The translations under genes were made by a program, and so were the position numbers. Of a stretch of DNA of 64,000 bases, positions 27,091 to 39,100 are shown piece by piece; the stretch's first letter is position 1, and each line of letters starts with the position of its first letter. Source of the DNA: Steinernema hermaphroditum. Lineage: Eukaryota; Nematoda; Chromadorea; Rhabditida; Steinernematidae. The DNA lies in NCBI GenBank assembly GCA_030435675.1, contig CM059622.1, positions 3,968,001 through 4,032,000 of the forward strand, written 5' to 3'. The notes under the pieces were generated by a model that saw nothing but the letters and a program-made list of their open reading frames with translations, did no database searches and had not been told where the DNA came from.

Positions 27091-27800
27091 ATGAAGTCCG
27101 CTTGTTTGGCGGTGCTCTGCCTCCTGGTTGCAGTTTGTGCTGCTGAAAACAAACCTAAAGGCCCAAAGGTTACGGATAAGGTCTGCGAATAACTTTTCTG
27201 GAAAATATTTTTATCGGTCTGTCTGTTTTAGGTTTACTTCGACATCACAATCGGAGATGAACCGGCCGGGCGCATCGTTATTGGACTCTTTGGGAAGACT
27301 GTCCCCAAGACTGTAAAGAACTTCATTGAACTGGCTCAGAAGCCGAAAGGAGTACGTTGCGTGTTGTTGATTCTGAATTTACTCGTTATTTGTAGGAAGG
27401 CTATCCCGGAAGCGCATTCCACCGCGTCATCAAGGACTTCATGATTCAGGGCGGTGACTTCACCAACGGTGACGGAACTGGAGGTCGCTCTATCTATGGA
27501 GAAAAGTTCGCTGACGAAAACTTCAAACTGAAGCACTACGGAGCGGGATGGTTGAGCATGGCCAACGCCGGCCCTGACACGAACGGATCTCAATTCTTCA
27601 TCACTGTTAAGAAGACTTCCTGGCTCGACGGACGTCACGTTGTCTTCGGAAAGGTCCTCGAGGGAATGGACATCGTGCGGAAGATTGAGAACAACCCTAC
27701 CCTCTCTGGCGACCGCCCCGAGAAGGCCGTTGTCATCGCTGCCGCAGGCCATATCGCCGTCGACACTCCCTTCTCAGTTGATCGTGCCGATGCTGTTTAA
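27091..27800 (+). CDS. Secreted cyclophilin (peptidyl-prolyl isomerase, PPIB type)
   Basis: CDS joins 27091-27180, 27232-27351 and 27396-27800, giving 204 aa. Residues 1-18 form a clear signal peptide ([18 protein letters not shown]). The cyclophilin core follows, with [15 protein letters not shown], the Q-F-F-I-T strand, and the tryptophan of [11 protein letters not shown] needed for cyclosporin binding and catalysis. It should isomerise prolyl bonds in the secretory pathway, as cyclophilin B does. No KDEL-type retention signal is present; the end is DRADAV. The first donor is GTCTGC, which is weak. An acceptor-like TTTCAG two bases before the ATG suggests trans-splicing. AATAAA follows 34 nt after the stop. 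Confidence 0.93.
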
Positions 27801-27834
27801 GTGTTTTTTTTATTGTGCCTTAATATTGATTCGT

Positions 27835-27840
27835 AATAAA
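27835..27840 (+). promoter_or_regulatory. Polyadenylation signal of cyclophilin gene
   Basis: A canonical AATAAA lies 34 nt past the cyclophilin stop codon. Confidence 0.7.
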
Positions 27841-28133
27841 TTATTGTTTATTATTATTGTTGCTTAGGGTGCTTTGACATTGTTGGGGTGAACGTCGCTG
27901 CTCGATAACGATGAAGATGTCGAATTCTTTTGCTCACCCTTACCGAGGTGCCCAGCGTCCTCAACCTATGGTCTCGCATTTCCTTAAGCTCTGGGGTAGC
28001 GCTACATGAACCACATAATATCTTACACGTAGGGCATACTAAAATTGCTCTTTATTACATAAATACTTATATCAACGTCACAAAACCAGTTTACAGAGGA
28101 CAAGATAATCAGTGACCAGCAATTCATTATCAC

Positions 28134-28885
28134 TCACTTAAAGCGAACCACGACTTTCATATCGGCATTCGAATCACTTCGATCTGAGCGGAAAAGCTGT
28201 GCATGCTGCCACGCAACAGCGCCATTTCCTCCTTCGAAGGACACAGTGATGTCCACATGATCTGCCGAACCAACCCCCTTCATCACAGCTTTGCCCGTAT
28301 CTTCTGGAATGCGAACGCAGAAATCGCCGCAGCACGCGATGGCAGTGATACTCCCGTTCTCAAATGTAGTCATTCCCTTGAGATCGATCTGCAACAAGGA
28401 GGTTACTTCCATCCGGCAGAAGTTTAGCGGACAGTGTCTACGAACACTGCACTGAACACTGTGTGCATCACCAGGAAACGAAGTCGACACCCACTGCTGG
28501 GTCTAGTCTAATCTACTAGACACTGTCTGCAGTGTCGACGACAAAACTGGACAAACAACGAACCTCAACTTCATCGACTGGAAGCCCCTTCAGGTCGATT
28601 CTCCACGCGATTTCGCCCCTCTCGCGGCCTTCCTCTCGTGCCAAGTAGACCTTGTCCCAGTCATACTCAACCTTTCGAAAGACACCGTCCACTTTGAACG
28701 CCTGCGACTCAAATCCCACGTAGGTTCCGATTTCATGTTGATATTCCGAAACATTGTTGGTGTATTTGTCATCGGTGACGCTATAGCTCAACGTGAACAC
28801 CTTGTTGGACACATCGTCTTCGGTGGGCCGAATTACGAAACTGTCCGTTTCCATCGGAGATGCTTGTGTGCAGTCAGCATGCCCA
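28134..28885 (-). repeat. Second PAW-encoding unit (tandem exon duplication)
   Basis: Exons 28885-28564 and 28388-28134 encode a PAW unit closely similar to the one in 29734-28931. Shared runs include IRPTEDDVSNK, SQAFKVDGVFRKVE, VYLAREEGR and EDTGKAVMKGVGSADHVDI. Both units have the same exon split, after the codons for VDxVE, and both end R-F-K-stop. The second unit keeps a segment (about 14 residues) that the first lacks. Confidence 0.9.
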
Positions 28886-31510
28886 CTGAAAACACAAACA
28901 AGTGAAGAATGACAGCAACATCGCTCGCACTCACTTAAAGCGAACCACCACACTCATGCAAGGAGTCGAATCATTTATATGGGAGCGGAAAAGCTGCGCA
29001 TGCTGCCAGGCAACGGCGCCATTTCCTCCTCCGAAGGACACATTGATATCCACGTGGTCGGCCGAACCAACGCCCTTCATTACAGCTTTGCCCGTATCTT
29101 CTGGAATGCGAACGCAGAAATCGCCGCAGCACGCGGTGGCAGTGATGTGCCCGCTTTCGAATGTCGTCATTCCTTTGAGATCTATCTGGAATAACATAGT
29201 TAGTACGCATACAATTAGTTAGCTCAATCAACGGCCAAGAATGGGAACTAGCCAACTTACCTCAACGTCATCGACGGGAAGGCCCATCAAGTCGATTCTC
29301 CATGTGATTTCGCCCGTGTCGCGGCCTTCCTCCCGTGCCAAGTAGACCTTGTTCCAGTCATGCTCAACCTTTCGGAAGACACCGTCGACTTTGAACGCTT
29401 GTGAAGCGAATCCCGTGATTTGGTTGGAATAGCTGTCGTTAGCGACGTTATAGTTCACGGTGAAGATCTTGTTGGACACATCGTCTTCGGTGGGCCGAAT
29501 CAAGACTCCGCTCGTTTTCGTTTGACAGCTCCCACGTACATTAGAGCCGTCTTCTCCGCGGGCATGAGTCCACTCGGCATCTCCACTGACACGACCTTGC
29601 TGCTGCTCGGCATTCTCGCGAAGTTGCAGCTTTGGATTCATCAGTTCAACGACTTCGCGGATTCTGCGGCGGAGAAGCTCGTCTTGGCGACTTGCATTGG
29701 GCTTCGATTTCGTTCGCTGGCGGTTGCGCAGTTTCTGAAATAGGACGAAATAGTTCAAGAGAAAGCAGAAGAAAAAAGATGGAGATCACGAGTTTTACGA
29801 AGCGTTCGAGCTATAAAAAAGCAACCAAACATGTCTACCAGGCACTGTCTACACCACCAGTGAACGACGTGCTTTTAGATTGTTAAGAGAGACTACAGTA
29901 TGGGTCATAAAGATAGCCTCACCTGGTGTTTTTCCGGTTTCTGGCTTCCGAGTGACGTTGGCGTAAAACGGTGAGGCTATCTTTATGGCCCATACTGTAG
30001 ACGCAAACACAAACGATCTTCTAAGTGTATGTGGCAAGCACTGCCTGCAAGACCCCTAATGTCTACCACACTGTCACGGAAATGAGACGTTTAACCATAT
30101 GGGAGTGTTCTAAGACGGTCTTCGAATCACTTACCGATATGAAATTGGCGAGAACGTTTTCACGCACATGTTGTCGACGTCGCAGAACAGCCTTGTGATC
30201 GAAGGTGTACCTCCAGGTAACATCGCGTACGTCGTCGGCACCAACGGAAAGCACATAGGCAAGCTGCTTGCCCCACCCCTTTTCATAGAGCAACGGGGTG
30301 TCCACAATGGCTTCGCAGGGATCGCAGTGGACCCAGCGGTCCAAACGCTTCGACCAGATCTCTACCCAAACGTGGTCGGATCTATCGACTACGAAGCGAG
30401 TTTCGAGACCCATCGCGAAGCAGCACAGGGCAAAGCAGTTTGCCCACTCTCCGCAGCGGCCTTTCCTAAAGAACTCCACGTCCACAAGATATTGCTCAAA
30501 CAGGACACCCAACCTGGTTTCCAGCAGTTTGACCGGATCGTTGTACCGCGGGAAGCGCACTTGGCCATTACACATTCCGCAGACGTAGCACTCGACACGG
30601 AAGGCCTTTCCCTCAGTTTCTTCTGGCCTCGGCTCAACTGAACCCACTTCGTTAACGGCCGCGTCCGTTCCACAAGTGGGACACTTCGGCTTGTTCACCC
30701 ATTCGAAGAACTCCCCTTTGAACCAGCGCGCCAGGGAATCTACCAACTTCACGTCATCGATGGCGCCGTTCAGCGTTGCTTCGGCGCGTAGTCTCTCTGC
30801 AGGGATAAGCGACAGCGCCTGCATCTGAGCTACCTCTTCGCCATACTCGAACATCTAAACAGCCAAGTACGCTTCCATAATGAACTTCACTGGTTTACTC
30901 TGTCAGCATATGTTACGAAGTGGCTCAGCCACTGGCGCTCGAAAGTGTTCGCGGCGTTGGCGCTTCTGGTGCTTTTCCTGTCGCCGGGTGCGACTCGCGA
31001 GTTGAGGTCTTCGACACGGCGCGTTAGCTCTTCAGGATTGTAGCCGGAAAAGCGGCCGATTTCCTGTGAATTGATGATGAACACAAACGTCGGCAATGCA
31101 GAGACGTTGTAACGCCTCACGGTTTCTAAAATAAAAATGTAAATATTGCCTATCCAGCGTCTTTTGTAAAAGAGCTGAAAAGGGTAAAGCAGTTTACCGT
31201 AATCTCCAAAATTTTGTAACGTTTCTGTCCTGTTCGACAGGTTCGCATTCCGAAAACAGAAAGAGCTGAGACACTTTTGAGAAGAAACATCATCCCTAAG
31301 AAATCCCAAAGACAAACCTGGACAAACATCGCAGTTTATGCGCGCGAAGATGACATCCCTGTACTGCTTCTGAAGCTGGTCGAAGATGGGCGCCATCTGA
31401 CGGCAAGGGCCGCACCAGAGCGCTTGAAAGTCGCAGACAATGGCGAGATCGCCAGTGGCGTAAAACAGCTTCACAAAGTCGGCGTCCGAGAGCACATCGT
31501 ACACCGGCAT
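28134..31510 (-). CDS. Peptide:N-glycanase PNG-1 with tandem PAW domains
   Basis: CDS joins 31510-31318, 31125-30899, 30854-30514, 30465-30135, 29734-29261 and 29185-28935, then 28885-28564 and 28388-28134. The long form is 797 aa. If the sixth exon is not spliced at its end, translation stops at 28931-28933, giving 606 aa. Domains: thioredoxin with W-C-G-P-C (Cys33, Cys36); zinc-binding cysteines at 198, 201, 229, 232 and 235; transglutaminase core with Cys258, His285 and Asp302; PAW domain from about 405; second PAW-like unit from about 606. The enzyme removes N-glycans from misfolded ER proteins in the cytosol. The Trx-TGase-PAW order is that of nematode PNG-1. A 48-nt in-frame intron (30513-30466) lies just before the catalytic Cys. 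It is head-to-head with TAF7. Confidence 0.9.
29893..30000. mobile_element. MITE-like inverted-repeat element in PNG-1 intron
   Basis: This 108-nt element has near-perfect terminal inverted repeats of about 31 nt. The left end starts CTACAGTATGGG and the right end is ...CCCATACTGTAG. The outer and inner parts of the arms match (GATAGCCTCACC against GGTGAGGCTATC). It is non-coding and sits in the intron between the core and PAW exons of PNG-1. This is the structure of a short non-autonomous DNA transposon. No clear target-site duplication longer than 2-3 nt was seen. Confidence 0.75.
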
Positions 31511-32096
31511 CTTCCGCTCTGAAATTGACGAGGAAGTGAGAATTCGCGAAGAAAGCACGTCGCGTGATTTGTCGAATTTCAGAACCGATGCCTCGAAGAA
31601 GTGATGACAAAGATTCAGATGCGACAGGCGGTTCCTGGAGCGACACGATTGCTCGTTTCCACGACAGCGACGATCGTTTTTTGTCTCACAGACGTTCGCG
31701 ATTTCGAAGTCGTCTCGTTTCGAACGAGCGAGAGCGGTCGGAGAAGAGACGCCTTGAGGCAATTCAGGCTGGAACAGCTGCACTGTGAGACTGTCGCTCA
31801 GACTGTCTGCTGAATCGTCTACATAGAACAAAAGATGTTTGTAGACGTTTATCGCTGTGGCTCAAGCGTCTGAAATCTGTGTACACCCAGGCTGAAACGA
31901 ATGCATGTGTACATCACCGTATGTCTCTAGTAAACGACTGGAAACATCAATGCAAGACATCGTCGAATTCCAATAGGCGACGTGAACTAGACATTAAAGC
32001 ACACGTGAAAAATCACACTTTTCTTGGTTTTCGCGAAATCTTTTCGCGTTTTTGCTTAAGTTCTGTTTGAAATTGTTTATTTGCAGACTTGAACAG
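31511..32096. promoter_or_regulatory. Shared upstream region of PNG-1 and TAF7
   Basis: The two genes point away from each other, with start codons 586 nt apart. Acceptor-like AG sites lie just before each ATG (31519-31521 on minus, 32084-32086 on plus), so both messages may be trans-spliced or have non-coding first exons. No TATA box is obvious. Bidirectional control is inferred from arrangement only. Confidence 0.4.
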
Positions 32097-33302
32097 ATGA
32101 TCTCAGCACCAGGCCCTCCGAAGCGCATACCGAAAGCGCAAGAAGGCGCTGAAGACGATTGGGAGAATCATCTGATCATCCGATTCCCCGAAGACGTCGC
32201 TCCCAAGGTGGCGCAGATGATCGCGGACAGTGGAGGAGAGGCGCCCATCGCCCAAGGCTCCCAGAAGCTGGAAATCAACATACAGCCCGAAATCCGCAAC
32301 GCCACCGTTCGCTTCGACAGTCAGCTAATGTCGGCGAAAGTCTATGATCTGCCGTGTATCAATGAGGTCAGCGGAAGATTCTGTTTCGTCGATTCCTTAT
32401 GCTTCTCGTTTTAGGTGGTGAAAACTGTTGATAACAAGAACGTCTTCAAAGTGGCCGATCTCTCGCAGATCATCATCTGCTCACATGACACGGAAGATCA
32501 GTTCGACATTGCTCCAGCGCAGAAGGAGGGCATTGCGACAGTGCAGGGCGTGGACAACTCTCGGAAAAGGGAGAAGCAGTTCCAGTACCCACACGGGCTG
32601 ACGCCGCCCATGAAGAACGCTAGGAAGCGTAGATTCCGAAAAACAAAGAAAAAGAAGTACGTCGACGTTCCTGATGTGAGTGTTCTTTGCGTTGATCAAT
32701 TCTCAAAATATCTTTGCAAGCCTTGGAATGTCTGGTCTATAATGTGCTGTAGACAGTCTAGACGATACTCACGTCTGCTTTTCATGTCAGCCGACATTCA
32801 AAATGTCTGAAAAGTGCAAACCGTTGCAAACAAAGTGCACACAGTCTAGACACAGAAAGTTCAAATTTTGAGGGCGCCATCTAACGATAACAAAACACTT
32901 AAGATGTACGAAATTCTGATTTCGACAAAACCTCTCTACTGTAGTCATTTGTCTACACGAACGTTCCTAAATACAACATCCTTTCAGCTGGACCGAGAAC
33001 TGAAACGACTGCTACGATCTGACATGGAGGCGAGTACCGTGCGATGGGAGGTGATAAATCCGGAAGAAGAAATCAACAACGTGGATAGACGCACAACGGC
33101 AGCGGCTCCGTCGTCCCAGTCAAGCGAGTCGCAGGATATCGAGGCAGACCAGAGCGCGGCGGACACTTCTGACTTGAAAGAAGATGACCCCGAAGTGGAT
33201 GAAGACCAAGAGCAAGAAACCAATATCTACCACGATTTGCTGGGAGCGTTGAGTAGCAGCTCCGAGGAAGAAACCGAAGGAGATGACATCGAAAAGTTGT
33301 AA
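32097..33302 (+). CDS. TFIID subunit TAF7
   Basis: CDS joins 32097-32366, 32415-32675 and 32988-33302, giving 281 aa. The N-terminal TAF7 domain is clear: ENHLIIRFPEDVA, then a VRFD...LPCINE segment, VADLSQIIICS, the HGLTPPMKNARKRRFRK signature, and later ELKRLLRSDMEASTVRWEVI. The C-terminal quarter is strongly acidic. TAF7 is part of the general transcription factor TFIID and restrains TAF1 acetyltransferase activity; this is family knowledge. The third intron-side region (32676-32987) contains two GTCTAGAC palindromes. The 3' end converges on RBM39, with about 250 nt between the stop codons. Confidence 0.92.
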
Positions 33303-33555
33303 ATAATCGCTTGTCTGTTGGTATTAAAGGCGAAACTTGTAACGATTTCGAGCCGACGTCTGCAATGCAATCTATGTCTGATCCTGATTCATCTGCGACG
33401 GAGGGAACAATGCTGACCAGTCTAGCTCGTTCACCCCACGTCTACCATAGCGAACCAACAAGAGGCGTTTCAACAGACATCTTTACCAGGGTAGCATGCA
33501 AAATAATGAGTAACGACAATGGTAACAGTATAGCCCTCTACCCTTTTAATTCTTC

Positions 33556-35642
33556 TTAACCTCGCGGGTGCAGCAACTTACTGGCATTAAGAGCATCAGG
33601 GAACAGATCATGATAGCTATGGACTGGGATGTAGTTGGCGACGATAACCTTGCCAGCGAAGTAGCGGCCGTGGAGGTTATGCACCGCCTTCACTGCTACA
33701 TTCACTGATGGACATTTGACGAAGACGTTTCCTTCCCTGGACGCCTTGTCGACGTGGATGTGGTAGACGCCGCCGAAACCTTCGCACTGGTCGATGACGT
33801 CGTCGCGAATGTCCTGGTCCCATTCCGGCTCGGTTTCGGTCATTGGGTCGAACATGTTGGAGAGCATGAAGCACTGTGTCGCCACTGCAGGCACTCCTTG
33901 TCCTTCCATTTGATGTTGTTGTTGCTGGAGAGCTTGCTGAGTGCTTTCGGGAATCTCCATGCCAGATCCTTTGGCGAGATTGGCCATCAGCTGAAGTCGA
34001 CCACTGGCGTTGATGCTATCCTTCTCATCATCAAGGCGTTCCTGCTCACGTGCACGCTGGTAGTCTTCTTCATCGACAGCGGCGACCTTTATGTTTCTCC
34101 CGGCCAGTTCAAATCCGTTTAGTTGTTCTAGCGCTCTCTTGCCATCTTCCGCATATATGTATGTGACGTATCCATGTCCGCGTGATGCACCGTTACGGTC
34201 CTTCACAACTTCACAGCCATCGATCTGAAGGAACATTACATTAGAGAAACTCAAGGGTCGACAAGGATACCTTTCCAAAGGGTTCAAAGATACCCATCAG
34301 CATGCTGTTCGAAATGCTGGGGTGGAGCTGACTGATCTGTAGGCGGAGATTGCCTTTGTCGTTTACGGGGCCTAACCCGATGTTGCCTCCGACAGTGCCA
34401 TTGGCAAGACGATTGCGTTCCGCGCACGTCTGTTGAATCACCAATGGCGCGCCCAACAAGTTTTGACCGTTAAGGGCAAGCGAAAGAGGAACGGCTTCGC
34501 GCTCCCAGAATTCGACATAAGCAATTCCCTTTGAACGGCGCGTCTTCGAGTCAGTGATGATGCGCACGTCGCGCACGTGGCCAACGCTGGAGAAGAACTC
34601 CTCAAGATCGCGAGGTCGCGTTTGACGGGCAATCTGCAAAATGAAGATGGTGCGCTCGTCGCGTTCTTCTGGAGTCATTGATGTCGGGGCGTTGGGCGGT
34701 GGTGAGCGACGGGCGGTGAAGGGCATCCTAAAAGTAAAATCATTTTATGACAGTTTATTTTCTCTTGTCATGTGATTTGGTTTTAAATAATTGCTAATTT
34801 TTTTTTCTTCGGTCATGTAGGCTGTTTAGCACACAGCTAGATCTTCAAGCAGGACCACTTCAACGAAGTTCAAGACAATGGACCGGTCGTATTCCAGCTC
34901 TTGGCATTTGTTGCAAGCATATGAAAGTAACTTACACATCACGCCTTTCGGGTCCGGGCAAACGACCCCCTCCTCCTCCTCCGCCTCCACGAGGAGGTGA
35001 GCGTCGCGGACGGCGGTGGTCAATGAAGCGAGGACGATCATGGCTTCGGGAGCGGGAACGACGCCGGCGCCGACGGTCGGGCGATCGCGAAGAACGACGT
35101 CTGTAACGATCACGTGAGCTGAAAATACTCTCGATAAGCACAATGTAGAAATACCGAAAGAGCGCATCAAGAGAGTTATCCTACAAACAAGGAAATGCGC
35201 GTAGAGCACAACAATGATACCTCGTCAGAGACGTCGGAAGATTCGTCATCAAATCATAACTATTGCACCACACGCTTAAAAACGGTGTCTAAATTCGGAA
35301 ACGATGAATCATATGACAGTCACAAATGTTTTGGGCATAGCTGCTAGGAACTTTTCCGAAGAAAACGAACTTACTTAGAACGTGAACGACTACGGCTGCG
35401 ACGGCGACGACGATCACGGTCGCGCGATCGAGAGCGGGATCTGAAAAAAGGATGTATCTCTGGACAACTGCCTCAGGCACTCACTTTCTGCGCTTCCTGT
35501 CACGGTCGCGACTTCGGCTGCGAGAACGGCGGCGAGGACTCTTCGAGCGGCTCTTCGAACGCTGCGGTTGTTCCTCCTTCTCATCTCCGTCGCGCTTGTC
35601 GAGCGCTTCGTCCAGAAGCGCGTCAACGTCGGGTTCAGCCAT
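33556..35642 (-). CDS. RBM39-like splicing factor (CAPER)
   Basis: CDS joins 35642-35485, 35440-35375, 35118-34936, 34727-34271 and 34224-33556, giving 510 aa, close to the roughly 530 aa of human RBM39. An Arg/Ser/Asp-rich (RS) N-terminus of about 130 residues includes a poly-Gly run. Two RRMs follow (about 160-235 and 250-330, the second with GYVTYIYAEDGKRALEQLNG). A C-terminal UHM-type RRM then contains GFGGVYHIHVDK and GNVFVKC and ends near YHDLFPDA. RBM39/CAPER acts in 3' splice-site recognition with U2AF65 and SF3B1 and as a transcription coactivator. Its RS part is spread over three small exons, which invites alternative splicing. A Gln-rich linker precedes the UHM. Confidence 0.92.
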
Positions 35643-36151
35643 TGTGCTCCTTAAAGAGTGAGGCTTGAGTCCACAGGTACAGAGCGCGGAAACGCTTCAC
35701 GCAATAAATGCTGAAAAACCAATGCAGCCGCGCGTCGCTTGGCGGCGAAAGAAATTTCGAGCATCGCTTAGCGTCTCTGAGCAGGTACGTCGTTGTGAGA
35801 GACGCTCGCTGTATGAATACCGATCTAGACAAGCGATAGGAGACTGCCTGCGACCGCATTCATTTGAAAGGACTCCAGGTTGAAGTGAGGGTTGAAGCTG
35901 TGTGACTTGCGCTCACCAACGAACGAGCCAAAGAATGATGCGAAACCGAACAACTTGTGGCACTCCATACAGGACTTGTGAACCAGCTTGATCATGTGAA
36001 CCATAATTCAGATCGAACACAATCTCTTTTGAGTGATTTATACATTTAAAGTTAAACAGTGTACACTAGCATCTTCGCTTTGCAAATGCGGCTAAGATGA
36101 CAAAAGATCGCATCTGATTTCATACGACGTGTGCTGACCTAATCGTGTCAG
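35643..36151. other. Intergenic between RBM39 and IDE-like gene
   Basis: About 510 nt upstream of RBM39 on the minus strand and downstream of the IDE-like gene. It should hold the RBM39 promoter and the IDE 3' UTR. Nothing specific is recognised. Confidence 0.5.
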
Positions 36152-39100
36152 TCACTGAATGATAAGACGCTCCATCAGCGAATCTACGTTTGTGGCCTTT
36201 TCTTCACCAATATTCTTCGCCTCATTGGCTCGCTGGGTGGAATACAGTCTTACAGAGAGTTTCCGGCGTTGCTCTGCTCCCGGCGCGATCTTTGTGCCAT
36301 AGAACTCTATGAGGTCCTCCTTCGTCAGTTTTTTAAGTTCTTTCTCCCCTTTCATCGCCACTTTCTCTGAAATGGAGATTTGGATGAAATAAGATAATGC
36401 GAAACTGACCAAAATGAAAGCGACATTGCCCGTTTTTTATCTCCTTCCAGCAAGGCTCCACTAATCTTGATCCAGAAGGAGCACTCCTGACCTCACGAGA
36501 TACAAGACTTCTAGTTCTATAAAATTCTCCGTCGCTCAGGGAACGAATTATTTTCTAAACTGTGTCGTCAGTAATTTACTCCATGAGGTTATCTGGACTA
36601 CCTGGAAGTTCTCCAGAAAGACGTCAATACGCTCTTCGACGTAGTTTGGGTCGTGTCCCCCTTGAACAACACAGCGAAGTCCTTGTCCACCGTCTGACCG
36701 GTGAGTCAACGCTTTGACGTAGTAACCCAGCTGCTCCTTTGTACGAAGTGCGTCAAAAGCTGGCTCTGAGATGAGTTTAACCACAAGATCGAGAAGTAGA
36801 GTGTCCCGGATGTCCAGTGACCCAATTTGTAGGTAGACATCCGTGCAAGAATTAGGGTGGATTCGCTGTTCATGATCGCAGCGGAGGGTGTTCCCTGCTG
36901 GAATCTGTAGGTGAACGAAGGGGCCTAGTTCCTGAGGGGATAACGCTCTGATAGAGGCATTCTTTTCCATGAAGACATTGCTGAGGCGAGAGGCTAATTG
37001 ATGAACTTGCTGAATGGTCGCATTTTACACATATTTCCCTCATAATAAGCTTACTTCTTTGGCGACATTGCCATAAACTAAAAGTTCCAGATGGAGAGCG
37101 TTCCACATCTGCGGGATGAACTCAAGAAATTTCGCATAGGTAACCGTCTGGGCAGCTTCCAGCAGTTCAAAGGGGGTACAACCTCCTTCAGTTAACACTG
37201 TGCTTAGGAGGTGTTTACTCTGATCATAGGGTTGATTCGCTTCAAAATTCTTCAGATTCTTCACGACTTCTTTTAGTGTAACATTGAAGGCCGTTTCTCC
37301 GGGCGTGTAATCCACTATTTTCTCCATGAAACTGGCAAACTCATCACAGATGCTGTCGATATATGAGAAACAAAGTTCGAAGCCTCGACTATGAAACTTC
37401 ACTCTGAGTTTTTGCGGTTCCTCCATCTCACCGTACTGAATTTCAATTATTTCAAGGCTCTCATCGAATAAACGCACTTGGAAGCATTCGACCAATGTAC
37501 GGGTACAGATCTGCTTAACTTGATCGCCGAGCATGCTGGGAACCGTCAGAAGGACGTTCATTCCGTTGTTGTACTTAGCGTTTTCCACGTGCCATAGACG
37601 GAAGTACTCGTTTTCTTCCATCTTCTTTGGTCTGATCCTGAAGAAATCTATGTCCGCCAGTGAATTTCTTAACTCACATCTTTTTTGTTGCAATTTTATC
37701 ATATTTCAGGTCTGGCAGACCCAGGCCTTCCACAGGTGTGACTAGGGCCTTCTCGAATCTTCTGATCAGCTCTTCACTCAACTTACTCTTCTTGAATTCA
37801 GTTCCGAAATACTTCTCCTTCTGCAGCTCTTCTAGGTGAGCGTTCTCCTTTGCCATCACGAAATACATCATTGTATCTGGAGTTAACTGAACGAGAAGCT
37901 TCTTGATCAATTCTGGATTATGCGATTCGGCTATGTCTTCAAATGGGACTTCGCTCAAATGACAAGCGTATCCCCTCGCAACCTCATGTACATGCTTTGG
38001 TTCTACAGCAGGGGCATATTTGCGGAGAACTTTGAGGTCACAACGCTGCAGCGTTCCAATAAAGCCGAAGAGTAACTCAACGACTTCTTCCACATGTCGT
38101 AGACCTTCTTCCGAGACTGATATATAGATTACAACGCATGACAAGCCACAACCTATTGTGTTAATTATGGCGCTCACGATATGCGACCATTCTCTCTCTG
38201 TCAGCTCTGCGATCAAGCTTCCTTTAGATGTGTGCCCCATGAGTTTCCCTAAATGCAATAGCATAGAACCTGAAATAGAAATACACTTACGAAAATGCCC
38301 TTCCAAGCCTGGACAACGTGAAAAGGTGTACTCTTCTACGGGGAACAAAACCATCAACGGGTATTCGCCTACTACAGGAACTACGTCAACTCGACATCCC
38401 AGTGCTTCCGGTTTATAGAGCTGCTTGTGGCGATGTTCAGATTCGGCCTTTCTATTGGGGATCTCGTGGAAAGGGAGGTTTAAAACTGCTCTCTCTATGT
38501 TTTGCATTTTCCAGTTGGCCACAACACATAGCGACATGCTAAAAATTAACGTTGGATGAGGCCGTAAGCACATCGCACGTCGTCCTATGGACGCAGCAAC
38601 AGTTTCTTCTTATAAAATTTCGGTTATAAACTCACTTATAAGATGTATAATTCGTTTCGAAAAACTTCAGCATCTCGTCTCTAACGTCGATTCCCTTCGA
38701 TCTCGGAAGATTCCAAAGAGTTTCGATATTGCCCCACACGAACTTGTCGCAGCTCCAACCAAAAAGGAAGCTGCAAGTTCCCAAATTCGTGACGTATCGG
38801 ATTGTTGAACATTTTTGAACTCTGAGTCGACGGCCTGGACTTCTCTCTCCAACGCACTTTCGGTGAAAAGCGGTGATATGAAGAAGTGGATGAATCTGTC
38901 AAGGGCTTTCTGAAATGACTCTGAGTGTGGTCATGCTTTGCACCTTTTGTAGATTTCTTGGGGTTTTCGTTGCCACGTCAGCTTACCTTGAAGTGCTTCG
39001 GTGCGATGTCAAAATAATAGCTTGTCCGAAAAGTTGAAGTGCTACCGTTCGAATAGCCTCTATTTTGAGATATAAAACGCTTAAAATCGTTTTCGACCGG

